Source: Anaerococcus sp.
GTDB taxonomy: Bacteria; Bacillota; Clostridia; Tissierellales; Peptoniphilaceae
Direction of reading: 5' to 3'
Assembly: GCA_030532385.1 (NCBI GenBank)
Contig: JAUNLG010000001.1
Location: 1 to 64,000 of the forward strand
Length of the DNA stretch: 64,000 bases
Shown here: positions 18,240-26,562 of the stretch, in pieces
How the letters are laid out: the number at the start of each line of letters is the position of its first letter
How positions within the stretch are numbered: the stretch's first letter is position 1
Program-made: the position numbers and the translations under genes
Notes under the pieces: generated by a model
The model's input: only the letters and a program-made list of their open reading frames with translations
Databases searched by the model: none
Told to the model about the DNA's origin: nothing

Positions 18240-18240
18240 T

Positions 18241-20274
18241 CTATACTCCCTTCAATTCATTTACCAAACTCTTCCTATCTTTAGCCCTAATAAAGGCAAA
18301 TATTAGGATAAAATCTATAACTGCATAGGCTAAGAATATCAATGCTACCAAGAAATTTCTACTTGTTAAATAAAGGCTAGCAAGGGATATAAGATCCACT
18401 GTCCCTACAAAAGCTATCAAACTCTTAAACCTATCAAAAAGCCTATATCCCATAAGTTTGCTTACATTTAAGAACCTATTTTTTGTCAAAAAATAGCCTT
18501 GTATCAAGACAAAACTAATAAAAAATGAAAGCAATGTAAGGATTATAAAGATACTGCTAGTCTTTGCTATAAGTAACCTATACTCATCTATAACTTCTTT
18601 CATGATTGAAGAAATACTTGAAAATTTAAGGTAATACTCTCCCTGGTAATCATCATAGACATCCTCGATTATTTGTCTATTTTCCTTAGTATTTTTAATC
18701 TTTAGTGGACTTTCTATACCTGTATTAAGTAAGAATAACTTATGCTTAAAATTCATATTATAATCATCTACAAGAGCAATAATAGGATCATTAACTATAG
18801 GTTTTTCTTCATTGTAGGTAATAGATTGTATATCTTTATCATAATAGATGATATTAATAGGTGTATTTGAAACTTCATCCATATCAATATTATTAGCATC
18901 CTTTATGTAGGTTAGATAATACCTAAATGCCTTATCTAAATTCTTATCATAAGACATGGTTTTTGGAATATAGATGGTGTTTTTCTTATCACTTATCTTA
19001 AGTCCTAACTTTTTAAGATAGGTATCATTGACATTTAAAATCTCATAAGTCTTTGATTGATCATAAGTATCATCATACACAAAAGGAGTGTAAGTATCGT
19101 AGTAAATGTAATTTAGATCATCTATCCTAGCATTAAGTTTTTTGTAGGCATGATATGGCAATTTTACAAGATCAGTAGATTTCATACTAAGCCTGCTCGC
19201 TGATTCCCTACCATATTCATTGGCCAGGTAGTCTTGACTATTTCCCACATAAAACTTAGCTTGATTGAGACTATCAAAGGTAAGATTAAAGCTTAGAGAT
19301 AGAAGATAAAGAGAGGCTACAGCAAATACCGAAATGGCTAGTTTGAAGGTGAAGTTTAAAGCATTGACCCATCTTAGTGAGGTAAACTTCTTTATCATCT
19401 TACTTATAGTAATATTATCGATTATATTATAGGAAAAAAACTCGATTATTAGATAGGATATTATAATTAAACTTTGACTTAAAATCAAAAATCTCATAAA
19501 TCCACTAGGTATATACGAATTAATCGCATATATACCAAGGTCAAATACAAGACTTGTTATAACAATAGTAAGCAAGCCTTCTAGTAGATATGATTTCAGA
19601 ATATCAAATGAAGAGATACCCAAAAGTTTTTCAACACCGATCTTTCTCATTTCAAATAGCGGTCTATAAATGGAGCTAATAACCAAAAGTACATAGGCTA
19701 TAAAAAGTCCGATAGCAGAGAAAATCGATGCATTATTTATGTAGGTAAAACCTGTTTCATAAGGCTTACTTAACAACTCTTCTTTGCTAATAGAAAGAAA
19801 TTGACTTAATTCTTCCAATAAAGAATCCAGGTTTTCTCTATTTTCGCCTATTATCGAATACTCACCACTGATAGAATCTCCAGATTCTTCAAAATAATCC
19901 CCCATACCAACTAGTCTTATTTTTCCTATATTCATAAAAGAAGGAAAATTCTTTGGGCTACTATCAAGGTCAAATTTTCCATCAAATTTATCATAAGGAA
20001 AACTTTCCTCATCTACCACCAAGGCCTTATAATATATGCTATCCTTGTTGTTAGCTTTTAAAAAAGAAAGTCCATATTTATCTGATAAATAATAAAGCTC
20101 TCCTATAAAATCATCCTGATCTATCCTTGCATCTCTTATATAAAATTCTAGTGATTGCTCACTTTTACCAAAATTTCTAAGCCTCTGGTACTCTCTTACC
20201 ATAAAAATATTAGTCGCCAAAATCCCAAAAAGAATAGTTATAGCAGCTAATATCACCTTGTTCATTCTCTTCAT
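18241..20274 (-). CDS. Bacteriocin-associated integral membrane protein (DUF1430-like permease)
   Basis: The 677-residue membrane protein has one N-terminal helix, an extracellular domain, three helices around residues 180-290, another helix near 310-330, a second large extracellular domain, and three C-terminal helices. This layout matches FtsX/MacB-type permeases with duplicated extracellular modules and the DUF1430 'bacteriocin-associated integral membrane protein' family (putative immunity or export component). It follows the bacteriocin gene by 59 bases and is coupled to the ATPase gene. The start is the first ATG behind AAGGAGAAG. Confidence 0.8.
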   Translation of the reverse strand: MKRMNKVILAAITILFGILATNIFMVREYQRLRNFGKSEQSLEFYIRDARIDQDDFIGELYYLSDKYGLSFLKANNKDSIYYKALVVDEESFPYDKFDGKFDLDSSPKNFPSFMNIGKIRLVGMGDYFEESGDSISGEYSIIGENRENLDSLLEELSQFLSISKEELLSKPYETGFTYINNASIFSAIGLFIAYVLLVISSIYRPLFEMRKIGVEKLLGISSFDILKSYLLEGLLTIVITSLVFDLGIYAINSYIPSGFMRFLILSQSLIIISYLIIEFFSYNIIDNITISKMIKKFTSLRWVNALNFTFKLAISVFAVASLYLLSLSFNLTFDSLNQAKFYVGNSQDYLANEYGRESASRLSMKSTDLVKLPYHAYKKLNARIDDLNYIYYDTYTPFVYDDTYDQSKTYEILNVNDTYLKKLGLKISDKKNTIYIPKTMSYDKNLDKAFRYYLTYIKDANNIDMDEVSNTPINIIYYDKDIQSITYNEEKPIVNDPIIALVDDYNMNFKHKLFLLNTGIESPLKIKNTKENRQIIEDVYDDYQGEYYLKFSSISSIMKEVIDEYRLLIAKTSSIFIILTLLSFFISFVLIQGYFLTKNRFLNVSKLMGYRLFDRFKSLIAFVGTVDLISLASLYLTSRNFLVALIFLAYAVIDFILIFAFIRAKDRKSLVNELKGV

Positions 20275-20285
20275 AACTTCTCCTT

Positions 20286-20318
20286 AAAATAGAAAACTTC
20301 TACAAAAGTAGAAGCTTT
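20286..20318 (-). terminator. Putative attenuating hairpin between bacteriocin and permease genes
   Basis: A 7-bp perfect stem (20297-20303 with 20308-20314, AAAA loop on the plus strand) is followed on the minus strand by TTTTCTATTTT. It sits between the bacteriocin stop and the permease start. Partial termination here would give more bacteriocin mRNA than permease/ATPase mRNA. Confidence 0.6.
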
Positions 20319-20333
20319 CTATTATTCTAAATA

Positions 20334-20627
20334 TTAATCAAAACCGTAGTAATATGACAAGCCAATAGGTGGTACTTTGATATATTTCGCATTTGACCAT
20401 TCTCCAGCCCCACCATAATCTTTATCAGAATTTCCATTATCATCATTTACAACTGTGGAATGATGGTAACTTGAAGAGTGGAAATAATCAGAATATCCAA
20501 AGCCCACACTTGGACCGTATCTCCAAATTCCATTACTAGGATACTTAGTAACTGCTAAGGCAACAGTATTAGCAAAGAACATTAACGTAAGTACTGATAG
20601 TATGCCATATTTTCTTGATTTTTTCAT
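20334..20627 (-). CDS. Lactococcin 972 family bacteriocin precursor
   Basis: This is a 97-residue secreted peptide precursor. Residues 1-25 form a Sec signal peptide (basic start, hydrophobic core, cleavage after ALA), leaving a mature peptide of about 72 residues. The mature part follows the lactococcin 972 pattern: a GIWRYG start, a Tyr/His-rich YSDYFHSSSYHHSTVVN core, a KDYGGAGEWSNAK segment and a C terminus with consecutive tyrosines (YYYGF). No cysteines are present, as in lactococcin 972. In that bacteriocin the target is lipid II at the septum; the same target here is inference. Good GGAGAT ribosome site 5 bases upstream. Confidence 0.88.
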   Translation of the reverse strand: MKKSRKYGILSVLTLMFFANTVALAVTKYPSNGIWRYGPSVGFGYSDYFHSSSYHHSTVVNDDNGNSDKDYGGAGEWSNAKYIKVPPIGLSYYYGFD

Positions 20628-20691
20628 TAGTATCTCCTTTCATTACACAGAATAATTTACCATCATTATTCTCTAACTTTTTTACACTTTA

Positions 20692-20720
20692 AGTATAACA
20701 TAGGTCCATGATTATAGCAA
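20692..20720 (-). promoter_or_regulatory. Candidate promoter of the bacteriocin operon
   Basis: On the minus strand TTGCTA (20715-20720) is followed after 17 bases by TATACT (20692-20697), giving a leader of roughly 60 bases before the bacteriocin ATG. A second TATAAT (20711-20716) lies just upstream with no good -35 match. The rest of 20628-20842 is AT-rich and shows no gene. Confidence 0.5.
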
Positions 20721-20842
20721 ACGTTTTTATATTATGGTGTATAGAAGCTTATATACAAGATAATATAACATAATTTAGTAATCTAAAAACACAAAATCAT
20801 TTTCATCTTAATTTGTACCTACTCATGTATATAATTAAGCTT

Positions 20843-20925
20843 AAAAGCCTAGTCATAAATAAACTGACCCTCAAAGTTGTACTAAAAATCAACATGAAAA
20901 GGTCAGTTCACAAGGCTAGTCTTTT
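20843..20925. other. Nested inverted-repeat element downstream of pepD
   Basis: Two nested inverted repeats occupy this stretch: an outer 12-base pair of arms (20843-20854 with 20914-20925, one mismatch and one G-T pair) and a perfect inner 8-bp stem (20862-20869 with 20901-20908), with a short GTTG/CAAC pairing inside. It lies 11 bases after the pepD stop and may act as its terminator. The size and nesting are larger than an ordinary terminator. The left inner arm and following bases faintly recall insertion sequence ends, but no transposase is present. Confidence 0.5.
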
Positions 20926-20935
20926 AATTTTTTCA

Positions 20936-22354
20936 TTATTTAATTATCTTTAACATTTCTACAAGGAACTTATAGTTATTTGCTACAGATTCTATATTAA
21001 CCTTCTCTTCTGGAGAGTGGGCTCCTTTTATTTCTGGTCCAAAGGAGATCATTTCTACATGTGGGATTTCTTTTTTGAAAAGTCCACATTCTAGGCCACC
21101 GTGGGTGGTTGATACTTCCATATCACTTCCAACAAGCTCTTTCCAAACTTTATTTGAAAGATCAATTAGGGCTGTTTCTTCTCTTTGCCAACCTGAATAC
21201 TCAGATTTTACTTCAAAACTTCCCCCAAACCTTCTTACAAGCTCCATATCAATCCTAGCCCTATCAAATTTAGCTGAGTCAATCTCTGACCTAATCATTA
21301 CGTTAAACATGATAGAATCTTCTTTATCTTCTAGGATACCAAGGTTTGAAGATGTTACTATATTATTCTCAAATTTCTTAAATAGTCCATCTGGCATTAG
21401 GTAAAGTATATCGATAATATCCTTTGACTTATCAGCTGTTATAACTTTTCCATCAAAGTTAGGATTTTCATCAATTTCTATTACTCCTTTAGGGTCTGTA
21501 TCCTTATATTCATTAAGGATCTCTTCTTTCCTACTTTCGATAAGTTTAATTGCCTCATTTTTATCCTTAACAGCAACCACTGCCTTAGCACTTGTAGGTA
21601 TTGCATTTCTCTTAACTCCACCTACTAGACTTGCAATTTGTAGGCCATCTATGTCATGAAGGAGTCTAGCCATAGCCTTTATGGCATTTAACCTAAACTT
21701 ATCTATCTCCATACCTGAATGGCCACCGGTAAAGCCTTTTAATTCAAGACCTAGTAAATCGCCATTCCTATCTTCATATTCCTTATCAAAGTTTACTTCA
21801 AGATCAAGGCCTCCTGCACAGCCGATGGTAAGGACTCCCTCTTCTTCTGAGTCTATATTTATAAGGTATTTGCTCTTAAGATTTGATAAATCTAGGGCAT
21901 TGGCTCCTACCATAGAGGTTTCTTCTCCTGTTGTAATGATGGCTTCTATTGGACCATGGTCAAGATTTTCATCATCGAGAACTGCCATAATAAAAGCAAC
22001 TCCCATTCCATCATCAGCACCAAGGGTTGTTCCATCTGCTGTTAGCCAACCATCTTCTACCATTAATTTTATTGGATCTTTAGCAAAATCATGGTCACTA
22101 TCATCTTCCTTTACTGCAACCATATCCATATGGGCTTGTAGGGCGATACTTGGCCTATCTTCAAAGCCCTCTGATGCTTTCTTTCTTATAATTACATTTA
22201 AGGCTTCATCTTGACTTACTTCAAGATTTCTATCCTTGGCAAATTTTACTAAAAAGTTTGATATTTCTTCTTCATTTCCTGATTCTCTTGGTATTTGACT
22301 TATGTCATAAAAGTGAGAAAATACTGCTTTAGGTTCTAAATTTTTAATTTCCAT
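20936..22354 (-). CDS. pepD: Aminoacyl-histidine dipeptidase (PepD, M20 family)
   Basis: This cytoplasmic zinc dipeptidase cleaves Xaa-His (carnosine-type) and other dipeptides. The 472-residue protein has the M20 metal-binding motifs: ALQAHMDMVAVK with the first His and Asp near residue 80, DGTTLGADDGMGVA near 115, the catalytic ITTGEETSMVGA near 145, and the C-terminal HGGLECG and GAHSPEE motifs. I chose the ATG at 22354 because AGGAGG stands 5 bases upstream; the frame is open further to 22384, but that would run deeper into hemZ and has no ribosome site. It overlaps the end of the hemZ-like gene by 11 bases. Confidence 0.92.
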   Translation of the reverse strand: MEIKNLEPKAVFSHFYDISQIPRESGNEEEISNFLVKFAKDRNLEVSQDEALNVIIRKKASEGFEDRPSIALQAHMDMVAVKEDDSDHDFAKDPIKLMVEDGWLTADGTTLGADDGMGVAFIMAVLDDENLDHGPIEAIITTGEETSMVGANALDLSNLKSKYLINIDSEEEGVLTIGCAGGLDLEVNFDKEYEDRNGDLLGLELKGFTGGHSGMEIDKFRLNAIKAMARLLHDIDGLQIASLVGGVKRNAIPTSAKAVVAVKDKNEAIKLIESRKEEILNEYKDTDPKGVIEIDENPNFDGKVITADKSKDIIDILYLMPDGLFKKFENNIVTSSNLGILEDKEDSIMFNVMIRSEIDSAKFDRARIDMELVRRFGGSFEVKSEYSGWQREETALIDLSNKVWKELVGSDMEVSTTHGGLECGLFKKEIPHVEMISFGPEIKGAHSPEEKVNIESVANNYKFLVEMLKIIK

Positions 22355-23657
22355 AATTCCTCCTAATATTTTCATTATACTCATTTATTAGTTTATTTTT
22401 AGCTCTTATTAGCTCATCTAAATTTTCATAATAATCTCTTAGATTCCTAGCATTCCTAAATTTCTTGCCATTTATAAGCTTAGAATTGGCATTCATCCCA
22501 AGACCTATAAGAGATTCCTTCTCTTCATTTACTATGATATTATATCTTTGGCTGGTGTCATTTCTTTGATAGCCTATGTTTTCAAGATTTGATACTTGTT
22601 TTTTCTGCCTATATAGATAATAGGGCTTGTAGGAATGCTCTTTTATAAAATCTTCTATATCCCTACTTATAAGCTCACTTTCATTCTTATCTGCCTTCTT
22701 ATGTTTTTCAAAATACTTTGATCCAACCTTCATGGCTAGGACGTGAAAGGTTATATTATCAGGTAAGAGCTTTTCTAAAAGCCTAAAATTTTTTGAAAAA
22801 AGCCTCCTATCTTCTCCCAAAAGTCCCACAATAAAATCCATATTTACTATAAATCCTAGGTCCTTGGCCATCTCATAGATTTTAAGAAAGTTATCTAGGT
22901 CATAGGCTCTTCCTGCTTTTTTGGCTATCTCTTGATTAAAGCTTTGAGGATTTAGGGAAATTCTTCCAACCTTCCTTTCTTTCATTATCTTAAGTTTAGA
23001 ATAATCTAGGGTATCTTCCCTGCCAGCTTCTAGGGTAAATTCCTTAAAATTAAAGCGATTTATAAGCTCATCAAGAAGTCTTGCAAGATCCTTATTATCT
23101 AAATAAGATGGGGTTCCTCCTCCTATATAAATGCTATCAAGATCTTTGTCTAAATCTAGGCCCTTAAGCTCTTTTATAAGCCTATCTATGTATAGACTTC
23201 TATCATGCTTAGGGCCAATAAGGGTTGGATAGGAGCAATAAGAGCACCTTTGTGGGCAAAAGGGAATATTAATATAAAGGTTAAAAGAAGATTTATCAAA
23301 ATATAATTTATCTTGCTCCTCTTTAACTCTTTTAAGCAGATCAATCTTTTGATCACTTACCCTATAGGTCTTTTTAATCTCTTCTAAGCTTATTTTCTTT
23401 AAAAGCTTTGATGGCTTAGAGCCTGTAAGATAGCCCCAAGGAGCCTTATAGGATAGGTCTTTGGATAAAAGATCATATAGGCTAGCTTTTAGCGTATCTT
23501 TCTTATAAGAAATAAGATTTCCTCCATAAGAAATCTTTCCATCACCTACATAAAGGTCAGCTTCTTTACTAAATTTAAGCTCATCATGGTCAAAAAATAT
23601 ATTTAATATATCAAAAACTTGTTTTCTATCTCTTTGATCTTTAACATAAAATTTCAT
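22344..23657 (-). CDS. hemZ: Radical SAM coproporphyrinogen dehydrogenase-like protein (HemZ family)
   Basis: This radical SAM enzyme is related to oxygen-independent coproporphyrinogen III oxidase. The 437-residue protein has an N-terminal region typical of HemZ, then the SAM-binding cysteine motif CPQRCSYCSY near residue 135, the YIGGGTPSYL segment, and an extended HemN-like C-terminal part. HemZ proteins are common in Clostridia that lack most haem synthesis genes, so the real substrate is uncertain. The ATG at 23657 has only a weak ribosome site. Upstream a terminator separates it from the CpXC gene; downstream it overlaps pepD. Confidence 0.8.
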   Translation of the reverse strand: MKFYVKDQRDRKQVFDILNIFFDHDELKFSKEADLYVGDGKISYGGNLISYKKDTLKASLYDLLSKDLSYKAPWGYLTGSKPSKLLKKISLEEIKKTYRVSDQKIDLLKRVKEEQDKLYFDKSSFNLYINIPFCPQRCSYCSYPTLIGPKHDRSLYIDRLIKELKGLDLDKDLDSIYIGGGTPSYLDNKDLARLLDELINRFNFKEFTLEAGREDTLDYSKLKIMKERKVGRISLNPQSFNQEIAKKAGRAYDLDNFLKIYEMAKDLGFIVNMDFIVGLLGEDRRLFSKNFRLLEKLLPDNITFHVLAMKVGSKYFEKHKKADKNESELISRDIEDFIKEHSYKPYYLYRQKKQVSNLENIGYQRNDTSQRYNIIVNEEKESLIGLGMNANSKLINGKKFRNARNLRDYYENLDELIRAKNKLINEYNENIRRNYGN

Positions 23658-23683
23658 ATCTTAACTATACTTTAAATAAAATT

Positions 23684-23709
23684 AGCAGGAAACCCTAGGG
23701 TAACCTGCT
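23684..23709 (-). terminator. Terminator after the CpXC-domain gene
   Basis: AGCAGG (23684-23689) pairs with CCTGCT (23704-23709) around an inner CCCTAGGG palindrome. The minus strand continues with AATTTTATTT. Moderate strength by appearance. Confidence 0.6.
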
Positions 23710-23713
23710 TAAT

Positions 23714-24358
23714 CTAGCCTTCAATATTTTTTAAAAATTCATAGGCCCAATTTCTATCTATCATTTGACTTTCTTCTTCTTTAAAATAATCTTCATACTG
23801 GTTTAAAATCCTAGTATAGACATCTTTCAAAAATCCAAGACTCATCACTTGGCCATCCTTGGTAAGGATTTTAAAGTTGCCATCATCTTCATAGGTAAAG
23901 CTTTTAACATCATCATAGGATAAGGCAAAGTCATCTGACTCTAAGAGTATGTATTTCATAAGCTCTATGGCCTTATCTGATAGGAAGGATTCAAAAATTA
24001 TAATCTTTTCCTTAAGTTCATCCAAATCCTTAGTCATCCTCATCACAAACTTCTTTGCCTCACCCTTTCTAGTCTTATCCAAAAGTTTAAGAGATGATAG
24101 GAAGGCTAGCCTATATTGAAGGTCCACAAACTTAGGGTCATTTATTATCATAAATTTTATATCATCATCTGTATAGGCAAAATTATAATTTAACCTAAAG
24201 ATATGACCACAATCAGGGCAAATTATACTAGCAAACTTATCTTCTAGTATATCCCTTCTTTCTAGGGAATCTGCAAAAACTGCTGTATTTAGCTTTGTTT
24301 CAAAAGATTCTTCACATGATGGACACTTAACTTTAAATTGATTTATTCTTTTTTGCAT
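23714..24358 (-). CDS. CpXC-domain protein
   Basis: Function unknown. The 214-residue protein begins with a zinc-ribbon-like CPSCEESFETKL (the CPxC signature) and a second pair CPDCGHIF about 40 residues later, the four cysteines expected to bind zinc in CpXC proteins. The rest is mainly helical and acidic. I chose the ATG at 24358 because AGGAGAGAT precedes it; an earlier in-frame ATG at 24376 has no such site. It lies 48 bases after the ECF S-component gene and may be cotranscribed with it. Confidence 0.72.
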   Translation of the reverse strand: MQKRINQFKVKCPSCEESFETKLNTAVFADSLERRDILEDKFASIICPDCGHIFRLNYNFAYTDDDIKFMIINDPKFVDLQYRLAFLSSLKLLDKTRKGEAKKFVMRMTKDLDELKEKIIIFESFLSDKAIELMKYILLESDDFALSYDDVKSFTYEDDGNFKILTKDGQVMSLGFLKDVYTRILNQYEDYFKEEESQMIDRNWAYEFLKNIEG

Positions 24359-24406
24359 AATATCTCTCCTATCCACTTTCTAACTTTCTACCCCTAATAA
24401 AAGAAC

Positions 24407-24946
24407 TTACTCAAAATTAATTCTCTTAAGTAAAGGAAGGGCCAAAATTGATGCAATGATCACTGAAATTAAGGCATTAAACAAGGAAACTCCGGCCTTA
24501 GGAATAAGCTCTGCTAGGATAGCCTGGCTAGTAAAGTCCATCACAAACCTATTTTTAATGTAGGTTTGTAAAAGATAAAGGAAAACATAGGTTATTTGCC
24601 CTAAAATATTAGCAATAACCAAGCGCTTTTTACTAAAAGATCCCCTTTCAAAAATAAGACCTGCCACAAAGGCCATGGCAAATTTTGTTATAAAAGTAAT
24701 AGGAGCTGCTGTAAAATACACAGGATCAAGAAGGTCAAATATAGCTGATCCTAGACCTGCACTTAGGCCACCTAGACCCTTGCCTAGAGTAATCCCTGCC
24801 AAAAGACAAAATACATTTCCCAAATGAAACCTCGTTTGACCGAAGGGAGTTACAATTGGAATTTGAAAAAACCTTGAAAAAATATAAACTAGGGCTGTAA
24901 AAAATGCCCCATAGACTAAACTTTTTGTAGTAAACTTACCTTTCAT
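24407..24946 (-). CDS. ECF transporter S component (substrate unknown)
   Basis: This is a 179-residue membrane protein with about six helices. The N-terminal TKSLVYGAFFTALVYIFS helix with small alanine/glycine residues is the EcfT-contacting helix typical of S components, and the GNVFCLLAGITLGKGLGGLSAGLGSAIFDLL segment resembles the riboflavin-like ECF S family (PF07155-type). The transported vitamin cannot be read from sequence. It would use the EcfA1-EcfA2-EcfT module at 7298-9760. The start has a strong AAGGAGG site. No riboswitch is visible in the 65-base divergent region upstream. Confidence 0.78.
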   Translation of the reverse strand: MKGKFTTKSLVYGAFFTALVYIFSRFFQIPIVTPFGQTRFHLGNVFCLLAGITLGKGLGGLSAGLGSAIFDLLDPVYFTAAPITFITKFAMAFVAGLIFERGSFSKKRLVIANILGQITYVFLYLLQTYIKNRFVMDFTSQAILAELIPKAGVSLFNALISVIIASILALPLLKRINFE

Positions 24947-25011
24947 ACTACCTCCTTAGCTTCTCCTAGTATATCACAAATTATATAGTATGATAAAATC
25001 GAGGTGATAAA

Positions 25012-25662
25012 ATGAGTGAAAAATTAGGTCCAATACATTATCAAATGTATGAAAAGATCAAATTTCAAGATGATATAAGTAAATTTTTGATGGATGATAA
25101 TACAAGTGAGATTGACAAAGACCTTGAACCTGTTTCAAGGAAAGACTTGGCAGAAATCATTGACCAAGACAATGTCCATGGATATCTTGCTTCAAAGATA
25201 GATGTGGTTGAAAATAGACTTGCTAAGGCAATAAAACTTTCTTCTGATCCAAAAAAGAAGATGTATGAGCTTGGGGTAAGTAAGGCAGAAGATTTTTCTT
25301 CCTACCAAGATCTTTTTAATAAATTAAATTCTTATCTATTAGATGGGATGCCTTGTGATAATGCCCTTTCAGCAGGTATCGACCCAGAGGGTAATCTTTT
25401 ATTGATAACCAATGATAACCTTCATAGCAAATACCAAAAGGCCTATGTAAATCCAGATGATTCTTTAAATGCAAGTTGTGGTGGAGGAGACCATGACCAC
25501 CATCATTCCTTTGACCTAAAAGAGCTTGATGGAGAAAATCTAAAAGAAGAAAATTCAACCTACCATGATTATAGGTATGAATTTATCAAGGGCTTTTTAA
25601 GCAAGAGTTCCTATGGTGTTGACCTAGTAAATGGGATAAATTACAAAATTTATCAAAAATAA
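25012..25662 (+). CDS. Uncharacterised protein with Cys-Gly-His-rich metal-binding-like motif
   Basis: I do not recognise this 216-residue cytoplasmic protein. It begins with a LGPIHYQMYEKIKFQDDI segment, followed by mixed alpha/beta sequence, and carries two cysteines: Cys115 in MPCDNAL and Cys156 in a striking CGGGDHDHHH run (156-165), which could bind a transition metal. Metal binding is inference. It is a single gene with a GAGGTGAT ribosome site and its own terminator, transcribed divergently from the ECF S component gene. Confidence 0.6.
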   Translation: MSEKLGPIHYQMYEKIKFQDDISKFLMDDNTSEIDKDLEPVSRKDLAEIIDQDNVHGYLASKIDVVENRLAKAIKLSSDPKKKMYELGVSKAEDFSSYQDLFNKLNSYLLDGMPCDNALSAGIDPEGNLLLITNDNLHSKYQKAYVNPDDSLNASCGGGDHDHHHSFDLKELDGENLKEENSTYHDYRYEFIKGFLSKSSYGVDLVNGINYKIYQK

Positions 25663-25697
25663 AAAAATATCCTGGATTAAAATCCAGGATTTTTTTA
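25661..25697. terminator. Bidirectional terminator between convergent genes
   Basis: ATCCTGGATT (25669-25678) pairs with AATCCAGGAT (25681-25690), flanked by a run of A on the left and T on the right, so it can serve both the plus-strand unknown gene and the minus-strand nucleoside hydrolase-like gene. Confidence 0.9.
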
Positions 25698-26525
25698 TTG
25701 GTAGCTATCTTTGATATAAGCTAAAAAGCTTTCTTCATTTACCCTTATTGCCAGGTAGTTTTTCTTTCTAGTATTTGACCTTTCAAGTTTTCCAAGTTCA
25801 TATTCCCTATCTACCTTAAAGGATCCTTCTTCATAGATAAAAGCCTCTGGGCTTTCTATTAGATATAGACTAAGACTTGCATTAAAGTTTCTTGCCTTAC
25901 TTTTGATAAGACCATCAATTATCTTTGCATTTTCCTTAGTTTTTATACCCTCTAGAAAGTCTCCTCCTATTTCCACTTGCCTTGATATATCCTTTGGTAT
26001 GATAAATAAGTCTATGGATGAATTTAGGATTATATCTATGGCTAGGGGGTCTTTGGCAAAGTTCTCTTCAATCTCTCCAAGGCTGCCCCCACTTATAAAG
26101 ATATGGGATATATAATCTTCTAGGTCAGGATATTTTTCTAAAGCTCCTCCTATATTAGTCAAAGGACCTGTAGTTAGGATATTTAGGGAGCCTGTATCTC
26201 TTGCAAGGTCATAAAGATTATCATAGACATCTACATCTTCTAAGTAATCTTTCTTAGGCTCATAGATTATCTCTCCCTTTTCTTTAAACTCTAAGGGCTC
26301 TTTTTTAAGATTATAAGACCTACCTTCTACAACAGGTAGGAATAGTCCATATACTTCTCCTAGTCCTAGGATATTTTCCCCAGCTTTCTTTTTATTCATA
26401 AAGCCTTGGTTAGTTGATATGCCAACTAACTCAAAGGCTTCTGACCTTAGGGCTAAATCAACCATAAGGGCCTCATCATAGGAGAAATTTGTATCTATAT
26501 ATAAAAATGGTTTTTCTTTTTCCAT
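25695..26525 (-). CDS. Degenerate nucleoside hydrolase-like protein, probably non-catalytic
   Basis: The 276-residue sequence follows the inosine/uridine-preferring nucleoside hydrolase fold: an N-terminal DTNFSYDEAL in the place of the calcium-binding DTDxGxDDA motif, then TGPLTNIGGAL, ISGGSLGE, and a C-terminal strand/helix VDREYELG..FLAYI. Key residues are changed: the second Asp of the DxD pair is Asn13 and the last Asp is Glu18, and the catalytic His-Asp-Pro segment that normally precedes LAVAYLI is replaced by NASLSLYLI. The fold assignment is good; loss of hydrolase activity is inferred. Single gene with terminator shared with its convergent neighbour. Confidence 0.75.
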   Translation of the reverse strand: MEKEKPFLYIDTNFSYDEALMVDLALRSEAFELVGISTNQGFMNKKKAGENILGLGEVYGLFLPVVEGRSYNLKKEPLEFKEKGEIIYEPKKDYLEDVDVYDNLYDLARDTGSLNILTTGPLTNIGGALEKYPDLEDYISHIFISGGSLGEIEENFAKDPLAIDIILNSSIDLFIIPKDISRQVEIGGDFLEGIKTKENAKIIDGLIKSKARNFNASLSLYLIESPEAFIYEEGSFKVDREYELGKLERSNTRKKNYLAIRVNEESFLAYIKDSYQ

Positions 26526-26562
26526 ACTAACTCTTTCTTTATCTTACTTCTTAGATTTTCTC

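Noticed and set aside
20862-20908. Possible IS3-type insertion sequence end (ACTGACCCTCAAAGTTG)
   Set aside because: Only a loose resemblance to IS ends. There is no transposase, no second end at a plausible distance and no visible target duplication.
21075-22214. Long plus-strand open frames opposite pepD
   Set aside because: Antisense to a confidently identified gene; serine-rich composition typical of the reverse reading of acidic coding sequence.
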